From positions 1 to 33,820 of the forward strand of contig JABDOZ010000113.1 in assembly GCA_013043005.1 (NCBI GenBank): DNA of 33,820 nt, in the 5' to 3' direction. Shown here one piece after another: positions 17,092 to 25,164 of this stretch. The translations under genes were made by a program, and so were the position numbers. The DNA is from Flavobacteriaceae bacterium. GTDB taxonomy: Bacteria > Bacteroidota > Bacteroidia > Flavobacteriales > Flavobacteriaceae. The stretch's first letter is position 1. The number at the start of each line of letters is the position of its first letter. The notes under the pieces are model-generated. The model had not been told where the DNA came from. It saw only the letters and a list, made by a program, of their open reading frames with translations, and ran no database searches.

Positions 17092-17116
17092 ATTTCTCGA
17101 CTGCGGTCGAAATGAC
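17092..17116 (+). repeat. REP-like palindromic repeat at the AraC gene start
   Basis: The sequence TTCTCGACTGCGGTCGAAA contains TCGAC-TGCG-GTCGA and ends in ATGACA. I recognise this as one of the short extragenic repeats scattered through Flavobacteriaceae genomes (usual form TTCTCGACTGCGCTCGAAATG). Its terminal ATG is the upstream in-frame start of the AraC gene, so that start is probably part of the repeat and not the coding start. Confidence 0.6.
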
Positions 17117-17123
17117 AAGGTTT

Positions 17124-17963
17124 ATGAAAGTATTACCTTTTAAAATACCGAAACCAGACAAAGATGCCCTAATCTATCAAGAGGATATTGGTTCGGCATT
17201 TTATGATAAACTGCATCAACACGAAGAAATTCAATTAAGTTTTATTGCAGAAGGTGAAGGTACTTTAATAGTTGGTGATACTATTAATTATTATAATAAC
17301 GGTGACGTGGTGGTTATTGGTAGTCATATCCCACATGTATTTAAAAGTGATGTTGAAGCTAAATCAGAATCAAAAATGCTGACATTATTTTTTACTGAAG
17401 CGTCTTTTGGAGACCATTTTTTTGAACTTGAAGAATTAAAAGAACTGAAATCATTCTTTAAGCGAGCTAAACAAGGATTTACTATTACCTCAAATAAAAA
17501 GACAATTTCAAAATTGTTTTATGAGTTAAAAGAGGCTTCGAAACTGGAGCAATTCATTATCTTATTAAACCTTTTAAAAATTGCTTCGAAAGCAAACTAT
17601 AAGAGCCTGTCATCTTTTATCTATCAAAAAAAGTACAATGATATTGAAGGAAAACGTATGCGTGATGTTTTTGAATACACGATTAGCAATTACACAAAAG
17701 AAATCACTCTGGATAGTGTTGCAAATGTTGCGGCCATGACTAAAAATGCATTTTGCAAATACTTTAAAAAAAGAACAAACAAAACGTATTTTAGATTCTT
17801 AAGTGAATTAAGGATTGAATATGCCTGCAAGCTTTTAATAGATGAAAAAGATATCTCAATTTCTGAAATATCAGAACTTTCCGGATTTAATAATATTTCG
17901 AATTTTAACAGGCAGTTTAAAGCTTTCAAAATGAAAAAGCCATCAGAATTCAGAAAAAACTAG
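17124..17963 (+). CDS. AraC-family transcriptional regulator
   Basis: This 279-aa regulator is the likely sensor-activator of the divergent hydroxyproline operon. An N-terminal cupin-like sensing domain (about 1-130) shows HQHEEIQLSFIAEGEGTLIVGD and VVIGSHIPHVF, as in AraC proteins that bind small acids or sugars. The C-terminal 100 residues hold two helix-turn-helices (ITLDSVANVAAMTKNAFCKY; ISEISELSGFNNISNFNRQF) and end KKPSEFRKN. The ATG at 17124 is preferred over 17112, which falls in a REP-like repeat. The gene overlaps the convergent manA end by 4 bases. The effector is unknown; hydroxyproline or a pathway intermediate is inferred from position. Confidence 0.88.
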   Translation: MKVLPFKIPKPDKDALIYQEDIGSAFYDKLHQHEEIQLSFIAEGEGTLIVGDTINYYNNGDVVVIGSHIPHVFKSDVEAKSESKMLTLFFTEASFGDHFFELEELKELKSFFKRAKQGFTITSNKKTISKLFYELKEASKLEQFIILLNLLKIASKANYKSLSSFIYQKKYNDIEGKRMRDVFEYTISNYTKEITLDSVANVAAMTKNAFCKYFKKRTNKTYFRFLSELRIEYACKLLIDEKDISISEISELSGFNNISNFNRQFKAFKMKKPSEFRKN

Positions 17964-18961
17964 GATGCTTTTTTAACTGCTTGAATAAATCTATTATTAA
18001 TATAAACCTCTAATAATGATCCATTATCAGAATTGAAAGCAACTTCGTTTGCCTCTGCAGGAATCAAAACCGTTTCCCCCATTTTTAAGGTTTCTGTTTG
18101 GCAACCAGTAGTAATGTCTACTTCTCCATCCACACACATGAAAATCACAAAGGAATCTAACGACGAATAATCTTTAGCTTGATATTTACTGATGTCCATA
18201 ATGTTAGTTTCAAAATATTCACAGTTAACCAAATTTGCCCTTTCATTTTGTCTAATATTATATTCTGCCTTCCCGTTTGTATCGAAGTGCTTTGTTGCTT
18301 TTTGAGCCATTTGTGTATGTAATTCTCTTTTTTGACCCTTATCATCGGTTCGGTCCCAATCATAAACACGATAGGTGATGTCTGAAGTCTGTTGAATCTC
18401 TGCAGCCAAAACTCCCGCACCTATAGCATGAATCTTTCCTGCTGGAATAAAAAAGCTGTCCCCTTTTTTAACGGGTTCTCTATTAAAAACGTCATTCACG
18501 TTTGCAGAGTTAATGTTTTGAATAATCTCTGGATTGATGTCCTTATTTTTTAATCCTAAAACAATATCTGCATTCTTATCACTATCCATGATGTACCACA
18601 TTTCTGTCTTACCAAAAGAATCATGATACTGTTTGGCCATTTTATTGTCTGGATGCACCTGAACTGACAAATCTCTTTTAGCATCTAAAAATTTGATCAA
18701 TAATGGGAAATTGTATCCGAAATTATTAAAATTTTCATAGCCTAAAATATCTGCTTTATGTTTCTTAATTAGTTCTTTAAGATTGCTTCCTTTATAAGCA
18801 CCATTACTTACTTCAGAAATATTGCCGTTAACATCTGATATCTCCCAACTTTCGCCAACATTCTCTTTACTCGTTTGTTTTCCTAAAAGGGTGTTTAATT
18901 TATTTCCTCCCCAGATTTTTTCTTTTAAGATTGGACTGAATTTTATTGGATAAACTTTCAT
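17960..18961 (-). CDS. manA: Mannose-6-phosphate isomerase, class I
   Basis: This 333-aa zinc enzyme interconverts fructose-6-phosphate and mannose-6-phosphate, supplying GDP-mannose or related donors. The N-terminus PIKFSPILKEKIWGGNKL and the zinc-site motifs are canonical: QVHPDNK (Q101, H103), FGKTEMWY (E120) and PAGKIHAIG (H178). A second cupin forms the C-terminus. The gene is the third of a minus-strand operon behind a receiver-GT2 fusion and a GT2 remnant, separated by 23 bp. This suggests that mannose-derived units go into the glycan made by the locus. It is the short Bacteroidota/Firmicutes type. Confidence 0.92.
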   Translation of the reverse strand: MKVYPIKFSPILKEKIWGGNKLNTLLGKQTSKENVGESWEISDVNGNISEVSNGAYKGSNLKELIKKHKADILGYENFNNFGYNFPLLIKFLDAKRDLSVQVHPDNKMAKQYHDSFGKTEMWYIMDSDKNADIVLGLKNKDINPEIIQNINSANVNDVFNREPVKKGDSFFIPAGKIHAIGAGVLAAEIQQTSDITYRVYDWDRTDDKGQKRELHTQMAQKATKHFDTNGKAEYNIRQNERANLVNCEYFETNIMDISKYQAKDYSSLDSFVIFMCVDGEVDITTGCQTETLKMGETVLIPAEANEVAFNSDNGSLLEVYINNRFIQAVKKAS

Positions 18962-18984
18962 TTTTTCTCTTTTTAAAATTTACT

Positions 18985-19467
18985 TTAATACTGAAGATGA
19001 ACAATATGATTCTCTTCATTTAATTGTTTCAAATATTCGATTACCGAAAACAGACTTTGAAACAGGGTTTGCTTTATTTCTTTCTTTTCTAATGTATTGA
19101 TATTGTACTTTAAAATAACCTTCTGGTTTTCACTAATCCTTTTTATTAATTCATTTAAACCATGTTGATTGGTATTCAATGAGTTTGTACTTACAAATCC
19201 TATGTGCTGCAGGTCAAACTGATTGAACATATATCTTGCTCCCGCTCTAACTGCTGCAATTTCTGATTTAAGTTTTTTAATATTTACAACAGATACATTT
19301 GCGCACACTTCCTTTATTTCTTGTAATATTTTGAAGGTATTATCCTTGCTGTCATTATTTACCAAACAGAGTTCTAAATTTTCAGCTAGATTAGAATGCT
19401 CGATAAAACAATCTCTATCTATCTCTTTTTCATTATTATGGAATATGATGATGATTCCTATTTTCAT
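18985..19467 (-). CDS. Degenerate GT2-like protein, partial duplicate of its neighbour
   Basis: This 160-aa protein starts at ATG 19467 (MKIGIIIIFHNNE); an upstream TTG adds two residues. It aligns along its length with the GT2 domain of the gene upstream: LCLVNNDSKDNTFKILQEI against LCFVNDGSKDNTLQVLKDL, AAVRAGARYM against EAVRLGMLHM, and HIGFVSTNSLNT against FIGFLDADLSTD. The metal-binding DxD of the catalytic GT-A fold has become TNS, and the C-terminal acceptor half is missing. It should be catalytically dead. The frame is intact, 27 bp after the stop of the fusion gene, so it may be a regulatory or scaffolding partner; alternatively it is decaying. Confidence 0.72.
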   Translation of the reverse strand: MKIGIIIIFHNNEKEIDRDCFIEHSNLAENLELCLVNNDSKDNTFKILQEIKEVCANVSVVNIKKLKSEIAAVRAGARYMFNQFDLQHIGFVSTNSLNTNQHGLNELIKRISENQKVILKYNINTLEKKEIKQTLFQSLFSVIEYLKQLNEENHIVHLQY

Positions 19468-19494
19468 AATCAATGCTCTTTTCGTAATTCTTAT

Positions 19495-20676
19495 TTACGC
19501 AACCTTTAATTCGTTTGCGTTAACATCTTTAACTTCTAATTTTTTTGCTCTGTAAACCCAGGCAATTTGCGCCAATTGAAAAACGATCTTCACTGAATCT
19601 TTCATGGATAATTTAGAACCATCTGCGTGAATCCATCTTTTTAATGGTTGCTCGCATAAATAGGCTTTTGCTTTCTTTAATCCATAATGGTGAGTCATTC
19701 TTTTAAATATTTCTACATCAAAGATCCATTGTGTCACAAACTTTTCTGAAAATACTGTTTTAATAACATCTTTACGGAAGATCTTTGCGCCACATTGTGT
19801 GTCTTTAAAATCCATTTTCAATATCTTTCTTATGATGTAGTTTATGGTTAAACTAATAATTTTTCTTGCTGATTCCTTTGTAATGTTTGCTCCCATTCTT
19901 GAGATTCGTGAACCACTTACTATTTTAAATTCTGAATTTTCAATTGTTTTTACCAGATCATCAAAATCAGCTAAATCTGTAGAAAGATCGGCATCTAAAA
20001 AGCCAATAAAATCCAGATCTTCTTTTTTAGCCATGTGAAGCATGCCTAAACGAACGGCTTCAGCTTTACCTCCATTTCTTTCACAGTCATAAACCGTTAT
20101 ATAGTCTTCTCTTCCTTTCTGTAAATCCTTTAAAACCTGAAGTGTGTTATCTTTACTGCCATCATTTACAAAGCAAAGATGATAGCCTGTATTTTTTTCG
20201 ATATAATTTAAAAACTCAGTGCTTAATAAACGCTCTTCTTCATTATAGCAAGGTATTACTACTCCAACACAACGTTGCTGTATCATCACATCACTTGTTG
20301 TTGCGTTCTGTACTTCCGGCGCACCTATTAATCGTTTTACACGAGCGCTGATTTCGTTTAAGCTTAATGGCTTTTTCATGTAGTCGTTGATACCTAAATC
20401 GAAACCATTAGTTATAGTTTCATCGTTTGTAACTCCGGAAAGAACCATTATTGGTAATTGATCATTATTTGTTATTCTGATGTATCTGATTATTTCCAAG
20501 CCAGAGATTTCAGGTAAATTAATATCCACTATTACTAAATCGGGATTGAACGAATCGTAAGCATCAATTCCATCGGATGCATTTGTTGCTGTTTGAACTT
20601 GGTAGCCTAATTCCTTTAATCGTTTCTCCAAAGGAAGTAATACTAATTGTTGGTCGTCTATTGCTAAAACTTTCAT
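19495..20676 (-). CDS. Receiver domain-GT2 glycosyltransferase fusion
   Basis: This 393-aa protein joins a response-regulator receiver to a glycosyltransferase. Residues 1-118 form a full REC domain: acidic pair D7/D8, phospho-acceptor D51 in VIVDINLPE, S80 and K102 before P103. No DNA-binding domain follows. From about 136 a GT2 domain of the dolichyl-phosphate sugar synthase type begins (VGVVIPCYNEEERL, VNDGSKDNT, FLDADLSTD with DxD, GSRISR, TQCGAKIFRKDV). The end, LKRWIHADGSKLSMKDSVKI, is also typical. It probably makes a polyprenyl-phosphate sugar under control of a histidine kinase. It heads the operon with the GT2 remnant and manA and is preceded by a LytTR-like box. The end of the protein is charged, with no membrane helix. 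Confidence 0.87.
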   Translation of the reverse strand: MKVLAIDDQQLVLLPLEKRLKELGYQVQTATNASDGIDAYDSFNPDLVIVDINLPEISGLEIIRYIRITNNDQLPIMVLSGVTNDETITNGFDLGINDYMKKPLSLNEISARVKRLIGAPEVQNATTSDVMIQQRCVGVVIPCYNEEERLLSTEFLNYIEKNTGYHLCFVNDGSKDNTLQVLKDLQKGREDYITVYDCERNGGKAEAVRLGMLHMAKKEDLDFIGFLDADLSTDLADFDDLVKTIENSEFKIVSGSRISRMGANITKESARKIISLTINYIIRKILKMDFKDTQCGAKIFRKDVIKTVFSEKFVTQWIFDVEIFKRMTHHYGLKKAKAYLCEQPLKRWIHADGSKLSMKDSVKIVFQLAQIAWVYRAKKLEVKDVNANELKVA

Positions 20677-20707
20677 TATAAGTTATTTTTATTTGTTATT
20701 GATGGTT

Positions 20708-20800
20708 CAAAAGTACTAGAGAAGGCGATTGAAAAAATCTAATTTAGTTTAACCTATAGCTTAGTGTCGACGAATGGTAGATTGCTGTAGATATTTAAAA
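20708..20800 (-). promoter_or_regulatory. AlgR/LytTR-like box and promoter of the receiver-GT2 operon (site 1)
   Basis: On the minus strand TACCATTCGTC (20779-20769) lies exactly 64 bases before the -7 element TACTTTTG (20715-20708), which is 31 nt from the ATG. ATCTACAGCAA lies directly upstream of the box, as at site 3. No TTG is found at -33 distance. The 181-bp gap 20677-20857 also holds a weak plus-strand -7 candidate, TATCTTTA (20824-20831), for the divergent operon, so the box could serve both sides. Confidence 0.65.
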
Positions 20801-20857
20801 AATGAAGCACTCTTTAAATTCTATATCTTTACACTATTGATTTAGCTAAGGCTCTAA

Positions 20858-23800
20858 ATGAAAGAATCCTCAAACAAATACTTAATAACTGCTTTACTTT
20901 TAGGTTTGGCGTTTCATGGCACTTCCATATTTTTTACTTTGGAAACTACCTATGATGCTTTGATACATCTCTTTTTTGCAGATCATTACTCCAACAGCTG
21001 GTTCGAACCCTGGAATTATAAATGGTACACTGGATTTACAGTGATGAGCTATCCGCCTTTGGTGCATCAATCCATTGCATTACTTTCTTTAATTGGTGGC
21101 TTAAAATTCGGATTGTTTGCTGTTGCACTTATTTCGATTGTATTATTCATTACAGGCGTTTATAGGTTTTCCTTATTAATAACATCAAATCGAACGGTTG
21201 CAGGTTATGCTGCAGTATTAGCAGTATTTTCTTCCTCGTTCCTTGAAACCTTACATATTTTTGGACAGTTACCGAGTATTATTGGTATTTCGGTTTTAAT
21301 GCATGCACTGCCAGAAATATACTTATGGCTTAAAACAGGTAAATACTGGTATTTAGCAACCTCATTATCACTTATTGCTGTCACTGTGACTTCACATCAT
21401 GTTACACCTATTTTTGGGATGGTCTTTTTTATATTTCCGCTAATAGGAATGGTCATTATGGACGTGTCGCGAGAGCAAGTCAATAGCATGAAAGAAGTGA
21501 CTTTTAGAGTTTTTCTGAATAGTTTCTTCAAGCTTTTTAAACGTATTATTAGTTTCGGAATGCTCTCATTGGTCATAATCATTGGCTGTATTCTCCCGTA
21601 TTGGATCAATTCAAAGAACAATCCGATTACGCAGGTGCCGATTCCTCATGGTTCACGTGATAATTTTCTTGAAATAACCTCTTCCGGATTGGTATTCTTT
21701 TTAATTCCCTGGGGCGTTTTACTCATACTATTACCCTATATATTTTACAGATATTACAGTAAGCGGTATATATTCTTTGGCTTGTCAATTACCATTTTAA
21801 CAGTTCTGGGTACAGGAGGCACGACACCAATTCCACGGATGGTTCTGGGTGAAACAGCATTTAATATTCTAACCTTGGACAGATTTACGCTATGGGCTTC
21901 TGTCATGTCCTTGCCGATTTTAGGTGAATTCGCGTTTCGATTGGTTCATGGCGATTTAAAAGTGCTTATCCAAAATAAATTTGGAGCTGTTTATCATCGT
22001 ATTATAGGCGGAATTCTGGCAGCGTTGTTTGTTTTCATGACAATCTTTACCATGAGTCTAAGTTACTTTAGACCTTCCCAACCTCAAAAAATTAAAATGG
22101 TACCTATCGTGAATTTCCTGAATCAGGATGACCATGATAAATGGCGATTTCTTACTTTAGGATTTGGAGACCAAATGGCATGGTTAAGTGCTCAAACCAA
22201 TGCTTTGACTGTAGATGGAAATTACCATTCTGCCAGACGTTTACCAGAATTGACCACACGACCAATTGAGCGCCTAGAGAACTCAAAATTTAAAGGTGTT
22301 GCAGGAATTGGTTCGTTGCAGCAGTTTTTAACGACTCCGGAAAAATACAATCTTAAATATATTTTTTCTAATGATAAATTCTATGACCCAATACTTTACT
22401 TCTGTGGTTGGCAACGCTTACGACAACTTGAAAATGGTATTATGGTCTGGGAACGATTGAATGTTCCGCCTTTATCCTCCATTTTACCTAAAGATGATGT
22501 CGCAAAATGGCTTAAAGTCCTTTGGGGAACAATTCCTTTTTTAACGATTCTGATTGCATTTATTTTAAACGTACAAATGTTGTTAGTAAACGCCTTAAAG
22601 ACACGAATTAAAAAGGCGCCTGTTTATTTTAATTTTAAAAATGATTACTCGAAGTTTTCAAGAGGTTTATTAAGGACTACTCACTTTTGGTCTATACTCG
22701 TAGCAGGAATTATGGTTTATGGCATTTACTTATTCTATATAAAAAATGATTCGCATAGGTCACCAGAAAATGCAATAATGGCGTATTATGATGCTTTGGA
22801 TTTTAAACAATTTGAAAAAGCACATAAGTTGATAAACCCAGAAAGTAAGATATCGATTGCGCAATATATGTTGGAAATTTCGGTGACTGATGGTTTATTA
22901 AGTAGTTATGCCAAATTAGATGCCATATATACAGACATAACAAATCATAGTGATAGTACTGCATCTGCAAAAGTCATTACCAACTGGATTACACCTCTCG
23001 AAAAAATTGAAAAGACTGAATTTAAAAGGGCTGTTAAACAAAATGGTAAGTGGTATTTGGAACCCGATGAATTGAAAAACGATTTACCACCAGACCAATT
23101 ATATGCCGATAATTCAACAAGTTATTTTAATCAAGGAAGAAGACGCATAACTACAGAGCAAACACATCATGAAGATGTGCTGAAGCAACCAGTGCTGGAA
23201 GTGCTTTCTTCTAAATTGGTGAAATATAATAACCATTATGCCATTATTGGTGAAATACAAAATATAGACAATGTACCAGCCGACGTTGTGTTAAAAGGCA
23301 CTTTATACAATGATGCCAACAAATTGTTGGCTACCTATAATGCTAAATATCATGTCAAACATAAGTTGATGCCTAAAGAAACCAGTTCGTTTAAAATTAA
23401 TTTCGAAGGTGTTGCTTGGTCAAAAACTGAAGACTCTATTCCAAAAACATTTAATCCTGACGAATTTACACCTGTGGAGTTCGAAGAACAACCAACCAAG
23501 TTCAACTTGCAGGTTGATGGTAATGTTTCTGGTTCAGATCTATACAAAAATATTGTAGTAAGTGATATTGATATTAAAAACGAATCAATTAATGGTAATC
23601 TTTTCAATAGTGGACTGGAAGAAATAACCATACCTCAATTATTGGTCACCTATTACAACGAAGACAAAACGATGCTTTGGGTAGATCACCTCTTCATAAA
23701 AGAGGGTGTCAGGCAACAGCGTAAACAAGACTTTGAATACGAAATCTTGAAAAACGGTGAATTAAATATTATTAATAGTGACATGAAAAACATTTTCGTA

Positions 23801-23947
23801 AACGGTTTACCAAATGAAGATATTTCTAATAAAATAGTCCCAAACAGAATTGAAAATCATACCAATTCAGAATTGCAAAAAATTAATCATCCTGATTTTG
23901 GTTTTATAAAATTTGAAACGAACACCTATATTGGAAACCCAAATTAA
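20858..23947 (+). CDS. Large GT-C-like membrane protein with periplasmic NTF2-like and FxLYD-like domains
   Basis: This 1029-aa protein has about a dozen membrane helices in residues 8-580, resembling the 6-pyruvoyl-tetrahydropterin-synthase-related membrane family and GT-C glycosyltransferases. A first periplasmic loop carries acidic and histidine residues in TYDALIHLFFADHY (D33, H37) and SYPPL, as in lipid-sugar-dependent transferases. A last helix near 610-630 leads to soluble domains: an NTF2-like fold at about 634-745 (SPENAIMAYYDALDFKQFEKA), and one or two FxLYD-like beta-sandwiches from about 779 (VLEVLSSKLVKYNNHYAIIG) and from about 895. It likely adds a sugar from a polyprenyl carrier in the periplasm and binds the growing glycan. 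Its stop overlaps the next start (TAATG). Donor and acceptor are unknown. Confidence 0.7.
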   Translation: MKESSNKYLITALLLGLAFHGTSIFFTLETTYDALIHLFFADHYSNSWFEPWNYKWYTGFTVMSYPPLVHQSIALLSLIGGLKFGLFAVALISIVLFITGVYRFSLLITSNRTVAGYAAVLAVFSSSFLETLHIFGQLPSIIGISVLMHALPEIYLWLKTGKYWYLATSLSLIAVTVTSHHVTPIFGMVFFIFPLIGMVIMDVSREQVNSMKEVTFRVFLNSFFKLFKRIISFGMLSLVIIIGCILPYWINSKNNPITQVPIPHGSRDNFLEITSSGLVFFLIPWGVLLILLPYIFYRYYSKRYIFFGLSITILTVLGTGGTTPIPRMVLGETAFNILTLDRFTLWASVMSLPILGEFAFRLVHGDLKVLIQNKFGAVYHRIIGGILAALFVFMTIFTMSLSYFRPSQPQKIKMVPIVNFLNQDDHDKWRFLTLGFGDQMAWLSAQTNALTVDGNYHSARRLPELTTRPIERLENSKFKGVAGIGSLQQFLTTPEKYNLKYIFSNDKFYDPILYFCGWQRLRQLENGIMVWERLNVPPLSSILPKDDVAKWLKVLWGTIPFLTILIAFILNVQMLLVNALKTRIKKAPVYFNFKNDYSKFSRGLLRTTHFWSILVAGIMVYGIYLFYIKNDSHRSPENAIMAYYDALDFKQFEKAHKLINPESKISIAQYMLEISVTDGLLSSYAKLDAIYTDITNHSDSTASAKVITNWITPLEKIEKTEFKRAVKQNGKWYLEPDELKNDLPPDQLYADNSTSYFNQGRRRITTEQTHHEDVLKQPVLEVLSSKLVKYNNHYAIIGEIQNIDNVPADVVLKGTLYNDANKLLATYNAKYHVKHKLMPKETSSFKINFEGVAWSKTEDSIPKTFNPDEFTPVEFEEQPTKFNLQVDGNVSGSDLYKNIVVSDIDIKNESINGNLFNSGLEEITIPQLLVTYYNEDKTMLWVDHLFIKEGVRQQRKQDFEYEILKNGELNIINSDMKNIFVNGLPNEDISNKIVPNRIENHTNSELQKINHPDFGFIKFETNTYIGNPN

Positions 23948-25164
23948 TGATCAATAAGTACACATACATATTGCTATTGACTTCTGTTTTGTTGTCGTCA
24001 TTTACTTCAGGTCAGAACCAAAACAGCACTTCAGATTTCGAGCTTTTGACAACCAAAACTCAATTTGAAGCTGGTAGCCATATTGTTTTAAAATTTACGG
24101 ATTCAGACGCCGAAAAACCATTGTTGTATTGCTCTAATAGTTTTGGATCAACTGTAGTGGTTCCCTCAATGGAAAACAATAAACTCCATTATAAAATCCC
24201 TGCAAGTATTGCGTCTAAAAAAGGAATGGTTAATTGGAAATTACTCAATAATGAAGCTTCAATCTCCGGGCAGTTAAAAATAGTTTCCAAACAAGAGGTC
24301 GCAACTATGGAAACCTATATAGGTCCACCAAGTATTGAAGCTGGAGGAACAGATTACACCATGCTGGTAGTTATTCCAACCGATTCTCTGGATAATCCAT
24401 TAGCCGAAAACACGCTTGTAAACGCCAAGCATCAGTTTTTGTCCAATCAGAAAAATGAGGATATTTTCACAAAGAATCTCATCGCTTTCAAGAATATATA
24501 TTCACAACTGGAAAGTGGGCGAATGTTGGTGTCTTCTGAAAGCCTGAATACCAATTCCAAGGAATTTACTATCAATGTGACAGCTGCTATTCCAACTGAT
24601 TTTACTATTTCAGCAAAACGACCGCATGATTATGCCGATGGCAATCAAATAACCACGTTTACAACTTCAATAATTAAGGACAAACTTGAGAATGTTGTTA
24701 GCGATGGAACATTTGTGAACTTTTTTATAACAAATAAAAAAGGTAATATTTTAAGAACATCAGGAACAACAATTTCCGGAGTTGCTACTGCACGAATGAT
24801 CCATCCGGATTACGAAGAAGACTGGAGCGTAAAAGCATATGTAGATGGCATGGCAGAAAGCAATGTACTTTCCCTGACCTACAAACAGGTTATAGATGAT
24901 TTTGAAGTTCGATTTTCACAAAATAACAGAGATGTAACAGTGGGGCCATTGCAAAGTTTTATGAATCAAATGATTCCAGATGGTTTACAGGTTAAGCTTA
25001 CCATTTCTAAAGATAATTTACAATTAGAAACTTATTCAAAAACATCCTACAATGGGTATGTTCAATTTATTTTAAAGTCAGACATATTCATAAATGACAG
25101 TTATAAAATTAGTATTAAAACCGCAGGTCTGGAAAAAACTTTTGAAAACACAAAACTATGGTAG
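23947..25164 (+). CDS. Secreted beta-sandwich protein of the glycan locus
   Basis: I do not recognise a named family. The 405-aa protein starts with a signal peptide (MINKYTYILLLTSVLLSSFTSGQ) and continues as beta-rich segments with the look of Ig-like/invasin-type (Big) domains. One is at about 120-215 (IEAGGTDYTMLVVIPTDSLDNP), another at 220-315 (TDFTISAKRPHDYADGNQIT, SDGTFVNFFITNKKGN, SGVATARMIHPDYEEDWSV) and a third at the end. There is no T9SS tail, no lipobox and no enzymatic motif. It overlaps the preceding gene by one base and the next by seven, so the three proteins are made together. A periplasmic glycan-binding or scaffold role between the two membrane enzymes is inference. Confidence 0.75.
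   Translation: MINKYTYILLLTSVLLSSFTSGQNQNSTSDFELLTTKTQFEAGSHIVLKFTDSDAEKPLLYCSNSFGSTVVVPSMENNKLHYKIPASIASKKGMVNWKLLNNEASISGQLKIVSKQEVATMETYIGPPSIEAGGTDYTMLVVIPTDSLDNPLAENTLVNAKHQFLSNQKNEDIFTKNLIAFKNIYSQLESGRMLVSSESLNTNSKEFTINVTAAIPTDFTISAKRPHDYADGNQITTFTTSIIKDKLENVVSDGTFVNFFITNKKGNILRTSGTTISGVATARMIHPDYEEDWSVKAYVDGMAESNVLSLTYKQVIDDFEVRFSQNNRDVTVGPLQSFMNQMIPDGLQVKLTISKDNLQLETYSKTSYNGYVQFILKSDIFINDSYKISIKTAGLEKTFENTKLW

Noticed and set aside
19495-20676. Receiver-GT2 protein considered as the regulator that binds the LytTR-like boxes
   Set aside because: It has no LytTR or other DNA-binding domain; the C-terminal part is a complete GT2.
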